DNA from: Chytridium lagenaria
Lineage: Eukaryota > Chytridiomycota > Chytridiomycetes > Chytridiales > Chytridiaceae
Direction: 5' to 3'
Length of the DNA stretch: 43,808 nucleotides
NCBI GenBank assembly: GCA_025449115.1
Contig: JAHLKC010000214.1
Location: forward strand, 1 to 43,808
Both the position numbers and the translations under genes were made by a program. Position 1 is the stretch's first letter. Each line of letters begins with the position of its first letter. The notes under the pieces were generated by a model. The model worked only from the letters and a program-made list of their open reading frames with translations, was not told the DNA's origin and did no database searches. Below are positions 1-11,757 of this stretch, in pieces.

Positions 1-1505
1 CCATGCAATCAAAAAGATAATCATCTGCCTCAACTTTCTCGCCTTCAAAAGAGTCTTTCCAAAACGCTTCCACGAAAACAAGATATAGTTCTTTCTCCCT
101 TGGGCAACGCAGGTCCAGGTCTAACCCTCAAATCCCTGATAGTCGGGATCATAAAGACGCACCACCAAACACCGGCAAAAGCAACAGCAACCTGGGATCC
201 AAAAGACTTGGGGACACCATCCAACTTGAGGACAAAGTCCATGACAAAGACGATACCGCCTGCAAAGATAAGTTCAACGACACCGGCAGCGTAGGCCCAA
301 AAGTAACCGCGCGAGGGAGGTTGTTGGAGACCTTGTCCATTTCAGTGTTGACGGCGCGGTTGGAGGCGCCAGAGGCGCGGAGGGCGACAACGTCAGGGTG
401 GACACGGGCGAACATGGGAACTAGTGGCGATGGAATATTAGTTAAGAGGAAGTTGAGCAATATGAATAAAACATGTTGTAGTGATGAATGATGTAGTGGT
501 GGTAGAAGAAAACTCACTGTAGGCGTTGGCAAAGACGGATGCAACACTGTACGCGATACTGGAGAGAACATAGAGAAGAGCCGCGTATCCCCAGAGTGAG
601 TCACTAAGGAGTGACGTAAAGGACAGTAAGGATAGCCGAAAAGAAGGAGAATCCAAGTAGGAAAGTCTTTCTGTATGCTATAGAAAAGAAAACTCATTAA
701 GTAAACAAATTTAAAGATGAAATAATGACTTACAGCCGTGGTCCGCAAGAGCACCAATACTGATCATGGTAAAGAATTGACAAATGACGGAGACGACAGT
801 GCAGTAGAAGAAGAAGGAGGAGGTTTGGATGTAAGCACCGCCAAAGTTGACAACGCAAGAGTAACCCTCGACAGAGGTGTTGCAGGGAACAGAGTGATTG
901 TTGGAATCGAATCCACTGCGGGCAGCCATACCCTCGACGATGATGGGGATAAGCACGGCAGAACCGACGGCACTGTGAGAAAATAAAATGTTTGGTTAAA
1001 TTGTTGATGGCGAAGTGATTATAAAATTTCAAGGTGTTGGACTTACGCATAACCATCAGAGGCCCAACCGTAGGCGTACCACCCCTGTTGTAATTAAATG
1101 AAATTTGTAAGGAGATGCAGAATGGAAATATAGTCAAAGATATAACACAGAGTGAAGTGTAAAGCAAGAAAAGAAAAGCACAGGTGAAGGAATGCAATAC
1201 TGATGTTGAATAGTGATACATACCTTGAGTTCCTTCTTCTCCAGGAGAGTGGTATCCAGATCCTCACTGTCGATGAAAGGGTCCTCTGACCCACCGATTG
1301 ATAGAGTTTCGACATCAGCAACGACATCAGCAGCATCGTTAGCAGACTTTGAGATCTCTGTTTCTGTAGCCACAGCAGCATCAGCAGCAGACTTTGAGAT
1401 CTCTGTTTCTGTGGCTACAGCAGCAGCAGCCGGCTTCTCGTCACCACTTGCAGTGACGGGCAATGCGATGGCGGGAGTGTCCTCCTCCTTGACGGTGGTG
1501 GTCAT
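1..1505 (-). CDS. Atg22-like vacuolar permease, copy 1 (partial, C-terminus beyond window)
   Basis: Resembles the Atg22 family of MFS-like vacuolar membrane proteins, which in yeast export amino acids released by autophagy. The start is ATG at 1505; an acidic Ala/Thr/Glu-rich cytosolic N-tail precedes the family motif GWYAYGWASDGY (exon near 1046-1080), then VLIPIIVEGMAARSG, GYSCVVNFGG, ALADHG and LWGYAALLYVLSS, all in successive exons. The last visible part carries VLKLDGVP, GVWWCVF and IRDLRVRPGP, which match copy 2 closely. The reading frame breaks twice, near 316 and near 92; one added base in a C or A run restores agreement with copy 2 each time. The N-tail holds a 45-base tandem duplication. 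It lies head to head with copy 2. The substrate is not shown by sequence. Confidence 0.82.
1341..1430. repeat. 45-bp tandem duplication inside the Atg22-like N-tail
   Basis: Two adjacent 45-base units (about 1341-1385 and 1386-1430) differ at a few bases and encode the same 15-residue stretch containing ATETEISKSA, in frame. It lengthens a low-complexity acidic tail and is absent from copy 2. Confidence 0.8.
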
Positions 1506-3194
1506 TGCTTCTCTATGAGTGGGGAGAGAGAGAGAGATGGGAGGTGAGACGGGGAACAGTTTGATATATTTTTATACAAAAAGGGAGGAGAGACGAGAAA
1601 AAGGCATTCAAGTGATACAATGTGTAACAGTGAGAATGTTGTGTAACACTTCTTAACACAGATATCACGAGGTTATTTGATATAATATATAATAGGAAAA
1701 TTTTTTATGTATATTTTGAATTAATAATTATTAGGAATAAATGAGACGTCATTGGAGTCTATGGTACATATGAAAACAACTGCAATTCAATGCATGCAAT
1801 AATAATGGAAGGAATGAAGGAAGGCAGGAAGGCAGGAAGGAAGGAAGGCATCATGCAGTAATAAGGGAAGGAAGGCATCTTCACATCACTCTCTCTGTCT
1901 CAACTTGACAACGTCATGCATGCATGACTCATGACTTATGGCTTATGAGATGAGGGAGGGAATCATTCATCATTGATAGTGATACTCCTTTCTGGTGTTG
2001 CTTGGTGTTGGTGGGTCTAATATTCATTACTTTCATAGCCATGCAAGTACTACTAATAATATTATGTAGTGAGGAAAGCCATACATACATACCTAGATAC
2101 ATACACAATACGTCATTTCGTATGATCCATCAATCGCGGCTCAGCTCTCTCCTCCGAGTCCGACGCGCTTTTCATCCAAGCAAACAGTTTCGATTCCCGC
2201 TGCTTTACAAAATGCCTGCAATCATGCATGCAGCATGGCTGAGTGATGGCTGATGGGAATGGGGTTATGAGATAGTTTAGTAGGGCACGAGGTCGCGTTT
2301 TCAAGGACAAATTCTGTGGAAAAAAATTTTAAAAATGGAAAAACCTTGGCTTTATTTATTTACTTATTAATTATTTATTTCGGGCCTCGGCAGTGTCGGC
2401 ACATCTAATTCATTTTCCATCTCCAATTTTATTTATTTATTATTTATTTATATTTCATTTTTCACTTTGTGCTCTGTTTTTTGAATGGAACCCTGGACGC
2501 CAAAGGGGATGGCCTGGCGGTCCTGGCCTGTGGGCCAAAACACCTATTATTAACAAAAAGCAAGAAATATAATTAAATGAATTAATAATACTGTAGTATA
2601 TTCATGCTATTTCTGTTCGGCAAAAAGAGGATACAAAAAGCAAGTATATTCCGACCGAAAAAACCCATTTCTTGATGATTTTTACTGCTTCATTCCCTCC
2701 ATGTTTCATCGGTACCAATATCCAAATAATCGGTAATATAATAACTTGCATTTTTTCATAAGACTTCACACCACGTGATGGAGAGATTCTTTCTTTCCCC
2801 TTGTTTCGATTTGACACACCCCTTTCATTAATCAATAAAATGAATGACACATTCGTCATTTTGTGATCTTTTTATTATTTTCTGTTGACTCGTCCAACAG
2901 TGGCCACCACAAAAAGAAGAGACTTGTCAGGACAGGGTGATACAAAGCAAACCGCGCAACTTGTCAAGTGCTCATGACTTGTCCCAAATAAGAATTGTCA
3001 CTTAGATTGTGTGTTACCAAGAAAGAAACCGTACAAATTTAAGGTTCATTAAGGTTATTTGGTAGCACTAACTGGGTATGACCATAACCTTATCGATGAA
3101 GGAACATCACGTTAAATAAAGTAAATAAAACTGCTATTCCCCCTATTCCCATTTACATCTCCATCCACACTCACCTTTCCCCGTAGAGATCGTC
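1506..3194. promoter_or_regulatory. Shared intergenic region between divergent Atg22-like genes
   Basis: No convincing gene here; open frames are short and lack family motifs. The stretch is AT-rich, with a GGAA-type microsatellite near 1805-1880 and TTTATTTATTTATT-like runs near 2340-2460. As the two flanking genes diverge from it, it must hold both promoters. I could not pick out a reliable TATA element for either. Confidence 0.5.
1805..1880. repeat. GGAA/GGCA microsatellite
   Basis: Imperfect tetranucleotide tract of GGAA units with interspersed GGCA units in the shared Atg22 upstream region. Confidence 0.8.
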
Positions 3195-5402
3195 ATGACA
3201 GCAGAGGAAGAGGTTGTTGCGAAAGCAAATGTGGAGGATAAGCCGTCTGTATCGCAAGAGGCTGTCGCTATCGAGGATGATGTTGTCTCAATGAACTCTG
3301 AGGATGCAGAGATCACTGCAGATGACGCAGACACCACTCCTCTCGTCAAAAGGAACTCATGGTACATATCCATTCTTTAAGCTTACTCTCTTTTAAATTC
3401 CTTGACTTCTTTTTCTTTTCCTTTACATTTCCATTCAAAGTGCTTTTTTTGTTCTTAATACCATTCTCATCATCAGGGTTGGTATGCCTACGGTTGGGCC
3501 TCTGACGGATATGGGTAAGTCATTTGCACCATTCAACTTGTTTCGATTATTCGTCTTCAACATTTGCTCACACGTTCCTCAGTGCCGTCGGTTCTGCCGT
3601 TCTCATCCCCATCATCGTCGAGGGTATGGCCGCCCGCAGCGGTTTCTGGCAGGTAAAAAGACCATCAACCCCACATCGATCACTCACCCTTTTTCATAGA
3701 CGATTACACCAAACCCTGCACACCAGTGTCACAGGTTACTCTTGCGTCGTCAACTTTGGCGGTGCATACATCCAAACAAGTTCATTCTTCTTCTACGTCA
3801 CTGTCGTCTCTGTTTTGTCACAATTACTGTGTCTTATCAGTTTCGGTGCCCTCGCTGATCATGGATGTGAGTGCCATTGCTCCTCGAACGCTGCTAACAC
3901 CTTTTGCCTCTTTGCAGCTTACAGAAAAGCTTTCTTAATCGGCTTTCCTACATTTCCGCAATTCTCACCGTTCTCTTTGTCACTGTCCTTAGTGATTGTA
4001 TGTAATCTGTTTTTTTTGAGTCTCTCTATCTGAAAAACTAATTATTTCGCCTGTATCTTAGCACTCTGGGGATACGCATCACTCCTGTACCTCCTCTCCA
4101 GCATCGCCTATGCTGTCTCTGCCGTTTTCCACAACGCGTACAGTAAGCCCCCATCACATCGTCTCAAACTCTAACCCGTCCTGAAGTCCCCATCTTCTGC
4201 CGCGTCGACCCCGAAATCACCGCCCTCCGCGACTCCAACACCCCCCCTAAAGAAATCCTCAAAGCGATGGACGCCAAAGCCTCCTGGTTCTCTGCTCGCG
4301 GTTTCTTCTGGTCCTACATCTCGGGTGTCGTCCAACTTATTTTCGCGATCGGTATCATTTTCGTCTTCTCTGTCATCCTTAAACTCGATGGTGTGCCAAC
4401 CGGATATGGTCTGCAAGTGGCGACAGCCTTTGCGGGTGTTTGGTGGTGTGTGTTCATGTACCCGACGATCAAGGATTTGAGGGTACGGCCTGGACCAGAG
4501 TTGCCAGAGGGAGAGAAGAACTATGTGTTTTTCTCATGGAAACGATTTGGAAAGACGCTTCTGAAGGCGAGGAAGTTGAAGCAGATGATGTTTTTCTTGT
4601 TGGGCTGGTTTATCTTCTCCGATGCTTTCTCGTGAGTATTCTTTCTATTCTTATTGTATTTCCTCCTTTTCGTATTGTTTCGTCCTCTTTTTCCAAATTA
4701 TTTTCCTTTTCTCATTACCATCCCATTCTCTTTCTCTGTACTTTGTTCACGCCGCTCTCCATTCTTCCCCACCCTTCCCATATTTCTTTCTCACCCATTC
4801 ACTCCAGCACCATCATCACCGTCGCCGTCCTCTTTGCCACCAACGAAATCGGCATGCCCGCCTTCGAAATCATCATCGTCGCCACCCTCGTCCCCTTCGC
4901 GGCCGGTATCGGCTGTCTCTTCTGGAACTGGATTCAACGCCGCTTCGGTCTCACCTCCCGCCAAACCCTCATCATCGTCACCTTCCTCTACGCCCTCCTT
5001 CCACTCTGGGGGATCGTCGGTATCTACTCCACTCAAGTCGGTCTCCGTTCCAAAATCGAAGTCTACATGCTTGGAATTTACCACGGTTCTTCCTTGGCGC
5101 GTCGCAGGCTACATGTCGGAGTTTGTTCTCTGAGATTTGTCCACCCGGTTACGAATCGGAATTCTTCTCGCTTTACGCTATCACTGATAAAGGGTCAAGC
5201 TGGATTGGCCGCTTGTGGTTGGAGCGATTGGGGATGTGACGGGATCGAGGAGACCGTCGTTCTGGTACCTGTTTTTCGCGTTCCTTGTGCCGACCATCTT
5301 CTTTTATTTGACGGATACAAGAAGGCGAGGTTTGAGATGGCAGCTTTCTTGAAGGCGGAGAGGGAGGAGAAGGCGGCGGAGAAGGCTAAACATGAAGCAT
5401 GA
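3195..5402 (+). CDS. Atg22-like vacuolar permease, copy 2
   Basis: Full-length paralogue of the divergent gene. Start ATG 3195 gives an acidic N-tail ending in a Lys-Glu-Leu-Met segment at the first donor (3362). Exons then give GWYAYGWASDGY (3477), AVGSAVLIPIIVEGM (3593), GYSCVVNFGG, ALADHG, LWGYASLLYLLSS, a Val-Pro-Ile-Phe segment and a long exon with LKLDGVPTGYG, GVWWCVF and FSWKRFGKTLL. The C-terminal half holds TNEIGMPAFEIIIVATLV, RQTLIIVTFLYALLPLWG, EFFSLYAITDKGSSWIGP and GDVTGSRRPSFW, typical of the last Atg22 membrane segments, and a Lys/Glu-rich tail up to TGA 5400-5402. About six single-base corrections (near 3351, 3718, 3947, 5088, 5210, 5318) are needed, mostly one base short in a homopolymer. 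Expected location is the vacuole membrane; substrate unknown. Confidence 0.82.
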
Positions 5403-5672
5403 GCTTGTGTGTGTGTGTGTTTTGTTTATTTTGGCCTTATCGTTTGTTTTTTTAATATTGAATTCGTAAAGTTTTTTGTGTAGTTTAACCCCCCTGAATG
5501 TGTGCGTGTTAAATATATTGCCATATAGTTACTGTGCAAATGTTGTGGTTGTTTTAGAATGATGGAGTTTAAAAAAAATATTCTTCTCAGACCAGTCGTT
5601 AACACAACATAATGCTTTCCGCACGTCATTTGACATATTAACCTTCATAGTCCGAATCATCCGGACCTTAAA

Positions 5673-7140
5673 ATGGAACTTGATCCCACAGGTCCACTAA
5701 TCCTCAAACTCTTTGGTGCATCCCCCGTCCTCCCCTCCACCATCTCCACCGCCATCCCAACCCGTTTCTCCCACGTCCTATCCAACGTTGATCAATGCGG
5801 CATCCTCACCCAAGAAGTATTACGGGAGAGCAGGGATGTGGAGGTGTTGGAAGCGATGATGACCACGTGGGGACGAAAGAGGGGTAGAGAAGATAACGAC
5901 AACGAGGTATCAGACGACATAAATCAGATCACCTCAAATCCTTTATATGACGAGAAACCAAAAGGAGAAGATAAAAGACAAAAAGTGAAGACGGAATTAC
6001 AACAACCAACCCAAGAACTATGGCGAACAACCATCCCATGGGTAAACCATCGCGTTTCTCTTTTCCCTCATACTTTGTAAACAGGGCGTCTTCCCAAAAC
6101 GTTTCATTCCACCTCAACCTACCCCAACTCCACCACCATCCTCCCTGATCCCAACACCAAACCCAACCCTCACAACCGATATCTGCACATCCATCCTCCA
6201 CGTTTTTCAGAGTGACGATAAAGAGGGGTGGGAAGCGTTGGTGGATACGTGGATGGGTTACCACCGCATGTAATAATTACGAGGCATATTTTTGTAACGG
6301 TGTTTAGGTCGACGTTGAGTGTTTAAAGAATTGGATGATATGGCGCTTGAAAGTATATTGGATTACATCATCACCCCGCCTCGCACTCCAACCGCACATC
6401 TCGGGACTCTCCTCATCCCAAAAGTACGTCCTCTTTTAAACCTTTATATCTTCCTTATCCCAAAAAGTATTTCCCCTTTCACACCTTTATAACAACATAT
6501 CACCACCACCAGCTCCTCACTCCAACGCGTCACCATCAAACCCGTCTTCTTTCTCTCATCGCAACCCATACCACCCCTGTTCTCAGGTATATCCTGAAAC
6601 CGCTGTTGATGCTGCGTCCCCCGAAACATTGTTACGAGGTCACGGTGAAGGCTTTGAGGAGCGTTAAGGGTTCCGGGGTGGCGTTTTTGAGGGAATGTGG
6701 GAGAGGGGAGGTGGTGGGTGGCAGGGGGAGATGGTTGGGGTTTTAGAGGTGGCGGTTGGAGAGGTTGGGAAGAAAGGGGACGGGGTGGAAGGTGAGCCTT
6801 TCTTTCTTTTTTCCCGTTCTTTTTCTTTTCAGTTGGTTTTTAGAGTTTGGGTTTGGACGTTTTTTTGTGGTGTTTTAACGTGGGTAGATATTGTTATGTT
6901 TATGAAGATGATAGAGGTTGACGCGCGGAGAAGTTTGAAAAGGTTTGGAACGGTTGTGTTGGGGTTGTGTGTTGCGGCGGTGGGATATAAGGGAAAGGTG
7001 TGTGATTCTTCAAGTTCATAACTTCCGTTAATGTGTGGTAGATCTCGAGTGGGTGTGTTCAGACGTTAAGGGAGATAGCAGAGGATGTACATCCGTCGTT
7101 GAAGAACGCGGTGATGCAGGCTGTGAAGAAATTGGAATGA
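5673..7140 (+). CDS. Helical protein with possible FANCE-type C-terminal domain
   Basis: Exon 1 (5673-6041 region) encodes a Leu/Pro-rich start, TRFSHVLSNVDQCGILTQE and a charged Lys/Glu-rich linker (GRKRGREDNDNE) that looks like a nuclear segment. Later exons give a proline-rich stretch, EGWEALVDTWMGYH, DDMALESILDYIITPP, HHQTRLLSLIATHTTPVL, KHCYEVTVKALRSV and, after two short introns, RRSLKRFGTVVLGLCV and HPSLKNAVMQAVKKLE just before TGA. The closing pattern (Ser-Leu-Lys-Arg-Phe, a hydrophobic helix, then a final Leu-Lys-x-x-Val-x-x-Ala-x-x-Lys-Leu helix) recalls the helical-repeat C-terminus of Fanconi anaemia protein FANCE, a scaffold of the FA core complex. That match is from memory of the pattern only. 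The junction near 6273-6330 and the frame near 6690-6725 are unresolved, so the model is approximate. Confidence 0.4.
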
Positions 7141-7342
7141 CATGTTGATCGAGATATTAATGGAGCTTTGTTTTCGTTTTAAAGAGTCTCGATAAATTAC
7201 AGGTTGAGGAACTTCACAAGTTTTTTAAGAGAGTTACAGACTTGACGTGGGGAAAAAAGAAGTAGACACCATGAACTATGCAAAGGAAACAAACGAAACC
7301 CCTCTATATAAGACACGAGGAACAGAAGAGGAAGCGTGATTT

Positions 7343-8994
7343 TCAACCAAACAACGCAGCACCCAACACCACCGCCATCGACGACATAACCGACCACGAC
7401 ATCCAGCTACCAGATCCAACCGCCGCAGACTTTGTCGACGTCGGCGCAGCAGGCGCAGTGGTTACCGTCACTCCCGTTGTCACCGGTGCAGTCGTATCAG
7501 CCCTGGTGGAGCTTGCCGACGGTGCCTTGGTCGCCGCCCACTGCACAAACTCCCACCCCTTTGCATCCTCCACAAACTTAGGCGTCACCAAATTCGCGTC
7601 CTCATGTCCCGTCAAATTCATGGGTGGAGCGCCGAAATTCGTGAAATCCCGGATCGTCGATTCCTCGCTCTTGATAAACTCAAACGTGCAGACGGAGCGA
7701 AAGTTTGGGTATTTCGCGAGGAAGGTGGGGTTGAGGAATTGACGCCAAAATGCTTGTTTGATTTCGAGACGGGTGGCGCTCGTCACGGGTGTTCCGGTGT
7801 TCTCGGTGAGGCCTTTCTCGTTAAAGGCGTAGTGGTAGGCTGCACCACCTTCGGCGAGCATGAAGGGCTTGTTGCCGGCGGTGATACCGGGAATGCCACC
7901 GGCGTTACCGCTGAAGGGGTGTAGAAGGGGAATTTGGCCCAGTCTTCTTCGGCGTTGGGGAAGGCTTCCATGATACCTTCGAATTTGTTGGAGGTGGGAA
8001 TGACGTTTTGGATCCAGGGATACTTGAAGCGTCTGTGAAGAACATGAATATGTGAGTAAAAAGTATATCCGGTGCAATAAATAAAAAAAAAGGTCGGTGT
8101 GAAATAGACTTACAGTGGTAAATACTCATTCCAACCCAATCCACAACATCGTCACCAGGATAGAAAGGCGTGTAAGGGTCATCTCCAACATCGAAAATGC
8201 CATCTCCATTGGTATCCAAATCCGGAATCCTAGGGTCACCGACTGTTGGCGACGCCAATGCTAGCTGGCCAAGGGTACCCATTTCCAGAGTTAGGAGCCA
8301 GAGAAGCGCCAAATGATCCCTGTTTTCTTCTCCAATGACGCGGAGAATGATTTAACGGCACGACGCCCATGCGCGCTTGAAGCGGAAGGGTTTTTGGCCG
8401 TAGGGGAACATGAGCCGTTCATTTCAGGATAGAGACGGAGAAAGATTTGCGGCCGCTTGGATAATGCGGAGGAGACGTTCACCGAGTTCGGTAAGTTCAG
8501 CGTCTATGGGGAGTGAGGTGTTAGATATTTTTCGAGTTTTGTACAATTTTGATGCATTGCAGACATGGCGTTATATACATCATAAGGAACGCATGATAAA
8601 CAAAAAATAAATAAAAACTCACAGTGACAGCTCATACCCGTTATGCGGGTAAATAGTCAATACGCCATCGCATCCGTTCCGGTATCCTCCAACTGCTGCA
8701 AAAACCCATCCGTGATATTAAGAGCGTTCTCGGGTCTTTTCCAATGGAGATATCAATGTCGGTTTGGAAAAAGGAGAACCGGCGCCAGGGATCCGGCGAG
8801 ACGTTGTTGACATCTTTGGCGAGTTCTCCTTCAAGACGTTGGTACCATGCGCCGCTATTAGGTTTTTTTTTAGTATGGAGTCGAGGGGGGGTGCAGCTTA
8901 CAGATAGATTTTGCCCGGGGGAGGGAGAGACGTTGGGCGGAGGTGAGGGAGATTGCTGCTGTGGCAGCGATGGAGAGACTGCGAGGATCTTCAT
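7343..8994 (-). CDS. GH26 family glycosidase, secreted and probably GPI-anchored; many frameshifts
   Basis: ATG 8994 begins a signal peptide (IAATAAISLTSAQ after one restored base). The catalytic domain follows the fungal GH26 pattern: GAWYQRLEGEL, DAMAYLTIYP, FLRLYPEMNGSW (acid/base Glu), LLWAPNSGNGYPW, a DxDGD-like LDTNGDGIFD, FYPGDDVVDWVGMSIYH and KPFMLAEGGAAYHY (nucleophile Glu). GH26 enzymes mostly cut beta-mannans or related glucans, so a role at the wall or on plant debris is likely. After the domain comes a Ser/Thr/Ala-rich linker and a hydrophobic end (SSMAVVLGAALFG) typical of GPI attachment. About eight single-base shifts interrupt the frame, mostly homopolymer shortenings, yet both catalytic Glu motifs survive. 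It may be intact but badly sequenced, or a young pseudogene. Confidence 0.75.
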
Positions 8995-9054
8995 GAGGGA
9001 TGATTCAATTGTTTGTTGATGGAAGGAATAAGTCAAGACAACGAAAAACACAAG

Positions 9055-9066
9055 CTTTTTTTTATA
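9055..9066 (-). promoter_or_regulatory. TATA element of the GH26 gene
   Basis: On the minus strand the sequence reads TATAAAAAAAA about 65 bases upstream of the GH26 ATG (8994), a good distance for a core promoter. Confidence 0.5.
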
Positions 9067-9799
9067 CTTTTGAACTGGGCATCATTCTTTGCAACACAAA
9101 ACACAAAAGTCAAGACTCCCAGATGGTGCGCACAAAAATAAGGAACGCCCACAAAGTGGAAAAAATAAAATGCATTTGTGCGCGCTAACCATTATCTAGA
9201 CCTTTGTGTCCGTTGCATGAGGAAAGGAAAATGGAAAGCGGCGAAAAACGCCCGAAACATCGCCGTCAGGTTTTCCCCTGCACTACTTATATAACCGCTC
9301 CCAGTTCTTTGAAAAAGGTATATCTACAAAAAAGGGGGTTAAAAACACTGGGCCTTGTTTAGATGCTGGTTCGTGGAATCGACCCATCGTCGTTCTTCCA
9401 AAAAAGTGTTAATATAATATGGCAAGCTGTCATGTTAAGACTTCGACATACGTCAGAAAACGGGAGCAAGATGTCGTCTCGCGATAATTGCCAGTGTGAG
9501 AGGTTAAGGAGGAAGTATGTGTGCGTTGAGGTGGAGGGGTGTAAGGAGAAAGTATGTAGTTTTGTCAATGTATGTCACAAAGTATATAAAGTGGTAAGCT
9601 TACGTGTAGAATAGCTGTGTTTTCGTATAAGACTTTTTGATAAATACAGCTCTCAAGATCAAAAGTGGGGTTGCATAGAAATCTTATTTACGAGATGACA
9701 GTAAAAGGAGGAACGTAGACAAGATTGGTTGGCTATGCAAAAAAAAACACAGGCAAGATTAAAGAAAACGTCTAAAAAAACCAAAATTAAAAAAGGAGG

Positions 9800-9995
9800 G
9801 CCGGCGAGTGGGATGTGTTGACGTCTCTGGCGACTTCTTCTTCCAGATGCTGGTACCAGGCGCGCCCATGTCGTTGGTTGGTTGCAAGGGAGCGACGAGA
9901 ATATACTGCTTACAGATGGATTTTGCCATCGCGGGAAGGGGGCGGATGTGAGTGAGAGTACTGTTGCAGCGGCAGACGGAGAGAGCGATGAGGAG
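9800..9995 (-). pseudogene. Truncated copy of the GH26 5' end
   Basis: On the minus strand this stretch aligns with the GH26 signal peptide exon, its first intron and the start of exon 2: SLTSA, then a Gly-Lys-Ile segment at a GTAAGC donor, then AWYQHLEEEVARDVN against AWYQRLEGELAKDVN. The start ATG has become CTG and the homology stops after about 200 bases. The upstream flank (10000-10100, with TTATATATTC) also resembles the GH26 promoter, so the duplicated piece included promoter sequence. No downstream catalytic domain is present. Confidence 0.75.
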
Positions 9996-10177
9996 CTCAG
10001 GGCTGGCTGAGTTACTGGAGGGATGGATGGAAAAACGAAACACAGGGCGAGAAAGAGAGCGGCAGCTCTTTTACTTATATATTCTCGTGGTTATATTTAT
10101 ATGCGAGTCAAACGAAAAGCAAGCACATTTCCGATCACATCAACTCTGGAACATATTCGCCAACCAAAGCCATCACC

Positions 10178-11757
10178 TCAAATGTCCTCCTTCACCGCCC
10201 TCTTCCAAGCAAAATCACCCTCCGCCCTTACATCTACCCTCCCCGTCCCAATCAACTCCCTCACCACATCCCCAAACCCATTTGCCGCCGCCCATCTCAC
10301 CGCATGATTCTTGGACGCCCCAGGATCAACCCTCCCATCCTCCAGCAACATCCTCATCACCTCCTTATGCCCATTCGCCGCAGCCGACCACAACGCCTGA
10401 CTGTCATTTGCACAGGGGTTCACAAGCGGATGAGCGAGCAACAGCGACACAACGTCAACGTGTCCGTATTCTGCAGCGGAACGGATGGCAAAGTGATCAC
10501 AGGATGTCACGTCCGAGAGGGGAAGGAGGAGATTCACGACACCTACACGTCCGTAGCGCAGGCGAGGCGGAGAGGAAGACTATCCATGTCACGGGGATCA
10601 ACACGGTTGGTGGAGAGAAGCAGCATCACCATCTCAACGTCCCCTGATTGCGCAGCGTCCCTCAAGCATTGATTATGGCATGCAGCGGGATCAACGCGGT
10701 CGTATCAAGCAAAAGTTTCACGATATCAATATGTCGGTTTTTGACAGCAGACCGGAGGGGTTCATTGTTGGATGTCGATGGGTCAATATTCGGGGACGTG
10801 AGAAGAAGCTTTACGATTTCAATATGCCCATTCTTTGCAGCTGTTCGAAGCGGGGTTGTATCAGTTGTAGAATGAGCAGAGAGGAGGAGCCGCACTACAT
10901 CAATATGGCCATTTGATGCGGCTTTACGAAGAGACGCTGGGGATTGCGGAACGAGAGGAAGAAGGTGTTGGACGATTTCCAATGGCCGTTATTCGCTGCG
11001 AAGGATGGCGAGATTACCGCGAGTTGAGGATTTATGGGGGTGTGGCGAGGAGGGAGGTAAGAAGGGATGTATGGCCGTGTTGGGCGGCCAGGAGGAACCA
11101 GTGGGTTGTGTTGAGCAGAATGGTGGTAGGTTTCAGGAGGTGAAGATGGGGGAGGAGGTGGGTGACGATGGAGGTTGAGCCGAAACGAGCGGCTGTGTCA
11201 ATGATCTTTGTGAGGGTGTGGGCGTCAAGGGGGTTGTGGCGAGGAGGGTGAGAAGAGTGGGAAGGGCGTCAAGGGTTGCAAGGAAGAAAAAGACAAAGTG
11301 GCTGTCGGAGGACCAATCTGGTCGTCCAAGCGTTGCAGCACATTTAATAGCCCTTAGGATGGTGTCATGGCCAGGGTCTTGGTCCATGGATGAGATGGTC
11401 CACGATATAAAGTCTGCAAGAACAGACCGGAGAGTGTAGCTTGAAAAGTTTCTCTTGCAGATTAGGCTGCCCCGGAGTAAAAGCGGCACAGAGGTCCAGT
11501 CAACGACTTTAGAAGAACCTCCGCATCGGGATAGTTACAGAGCCTCTCGATTCGAGTCTTTGCGAAGGAAAAATCGTTGATGACAAAGAGGAACTGGTAA
11601 CGAGAAGCTTGTGATAGTTGGGGAAGATGTGAAAGTTGATTGAGAGGGATGTAAAGAGCGATTTGAGTGCAAGCTCTATCGGGATCGTCGATAGACAGGG
11701 GGTTTGACCCAGATGCCCGATGATGGTCTCCGCTTTCGCCACTTCTGACGACGCCAT
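10178..11757 (-). CDS. F-box-like / ankyrin-repeat protein, frameshifted
   Basis: ATG 11757 starts MASSEVAKAETIIGHLGQTP, followed by an F-box-like helical start, LSTIPIELALKSL then IPLNQLSHLPQLSQAS in the next frame. After a helical middle (LRSVLADFISWTISS, LATLDALPTLLTLLA) come at least eight ankyrin repeats with the TPLRxAAxNGHIxIVKLLL pattern: LRKAASNGHIDVVRLLL, LRTAAKNGHIEIVKLLL, LRSAVKNRHIDIVKLLL, LRDAAQSGDVEMVMLLL, IRSAAEYGHVDVVSLLL and LWSAAANGHKEVMRMLL among them. No introns are apparent. About six one-base shifts interrupt it (for example near 11660, 11513, 11220, 10700 and 10550), each repaired by one base in a short run. Such proteins usually present substrates to SCF ubiquitin ligases or act as scaffolds; the target is unknown. 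Confidence 0.75.

Noticed and set aside
4622..5239. Overlapping 159- to 205-codon frames within Atg22 copy 2
   Set aside because: They are other frames of the same exon; the true protein moves between frames at one-base breaks.
7278..7742. 154-codon open frame on the plus strand
   Set aside because: It is the antisense of the GH26 C-terminal exon; the minus-strand protein has clear family motifs.
9363..9614. 83-codon plus-strand frame near a GTATATAAAG sequence
   Set aside because: Composition is not protein-like and no homologue pattern is visible; the TATA-like sequence lies downstream of the start.
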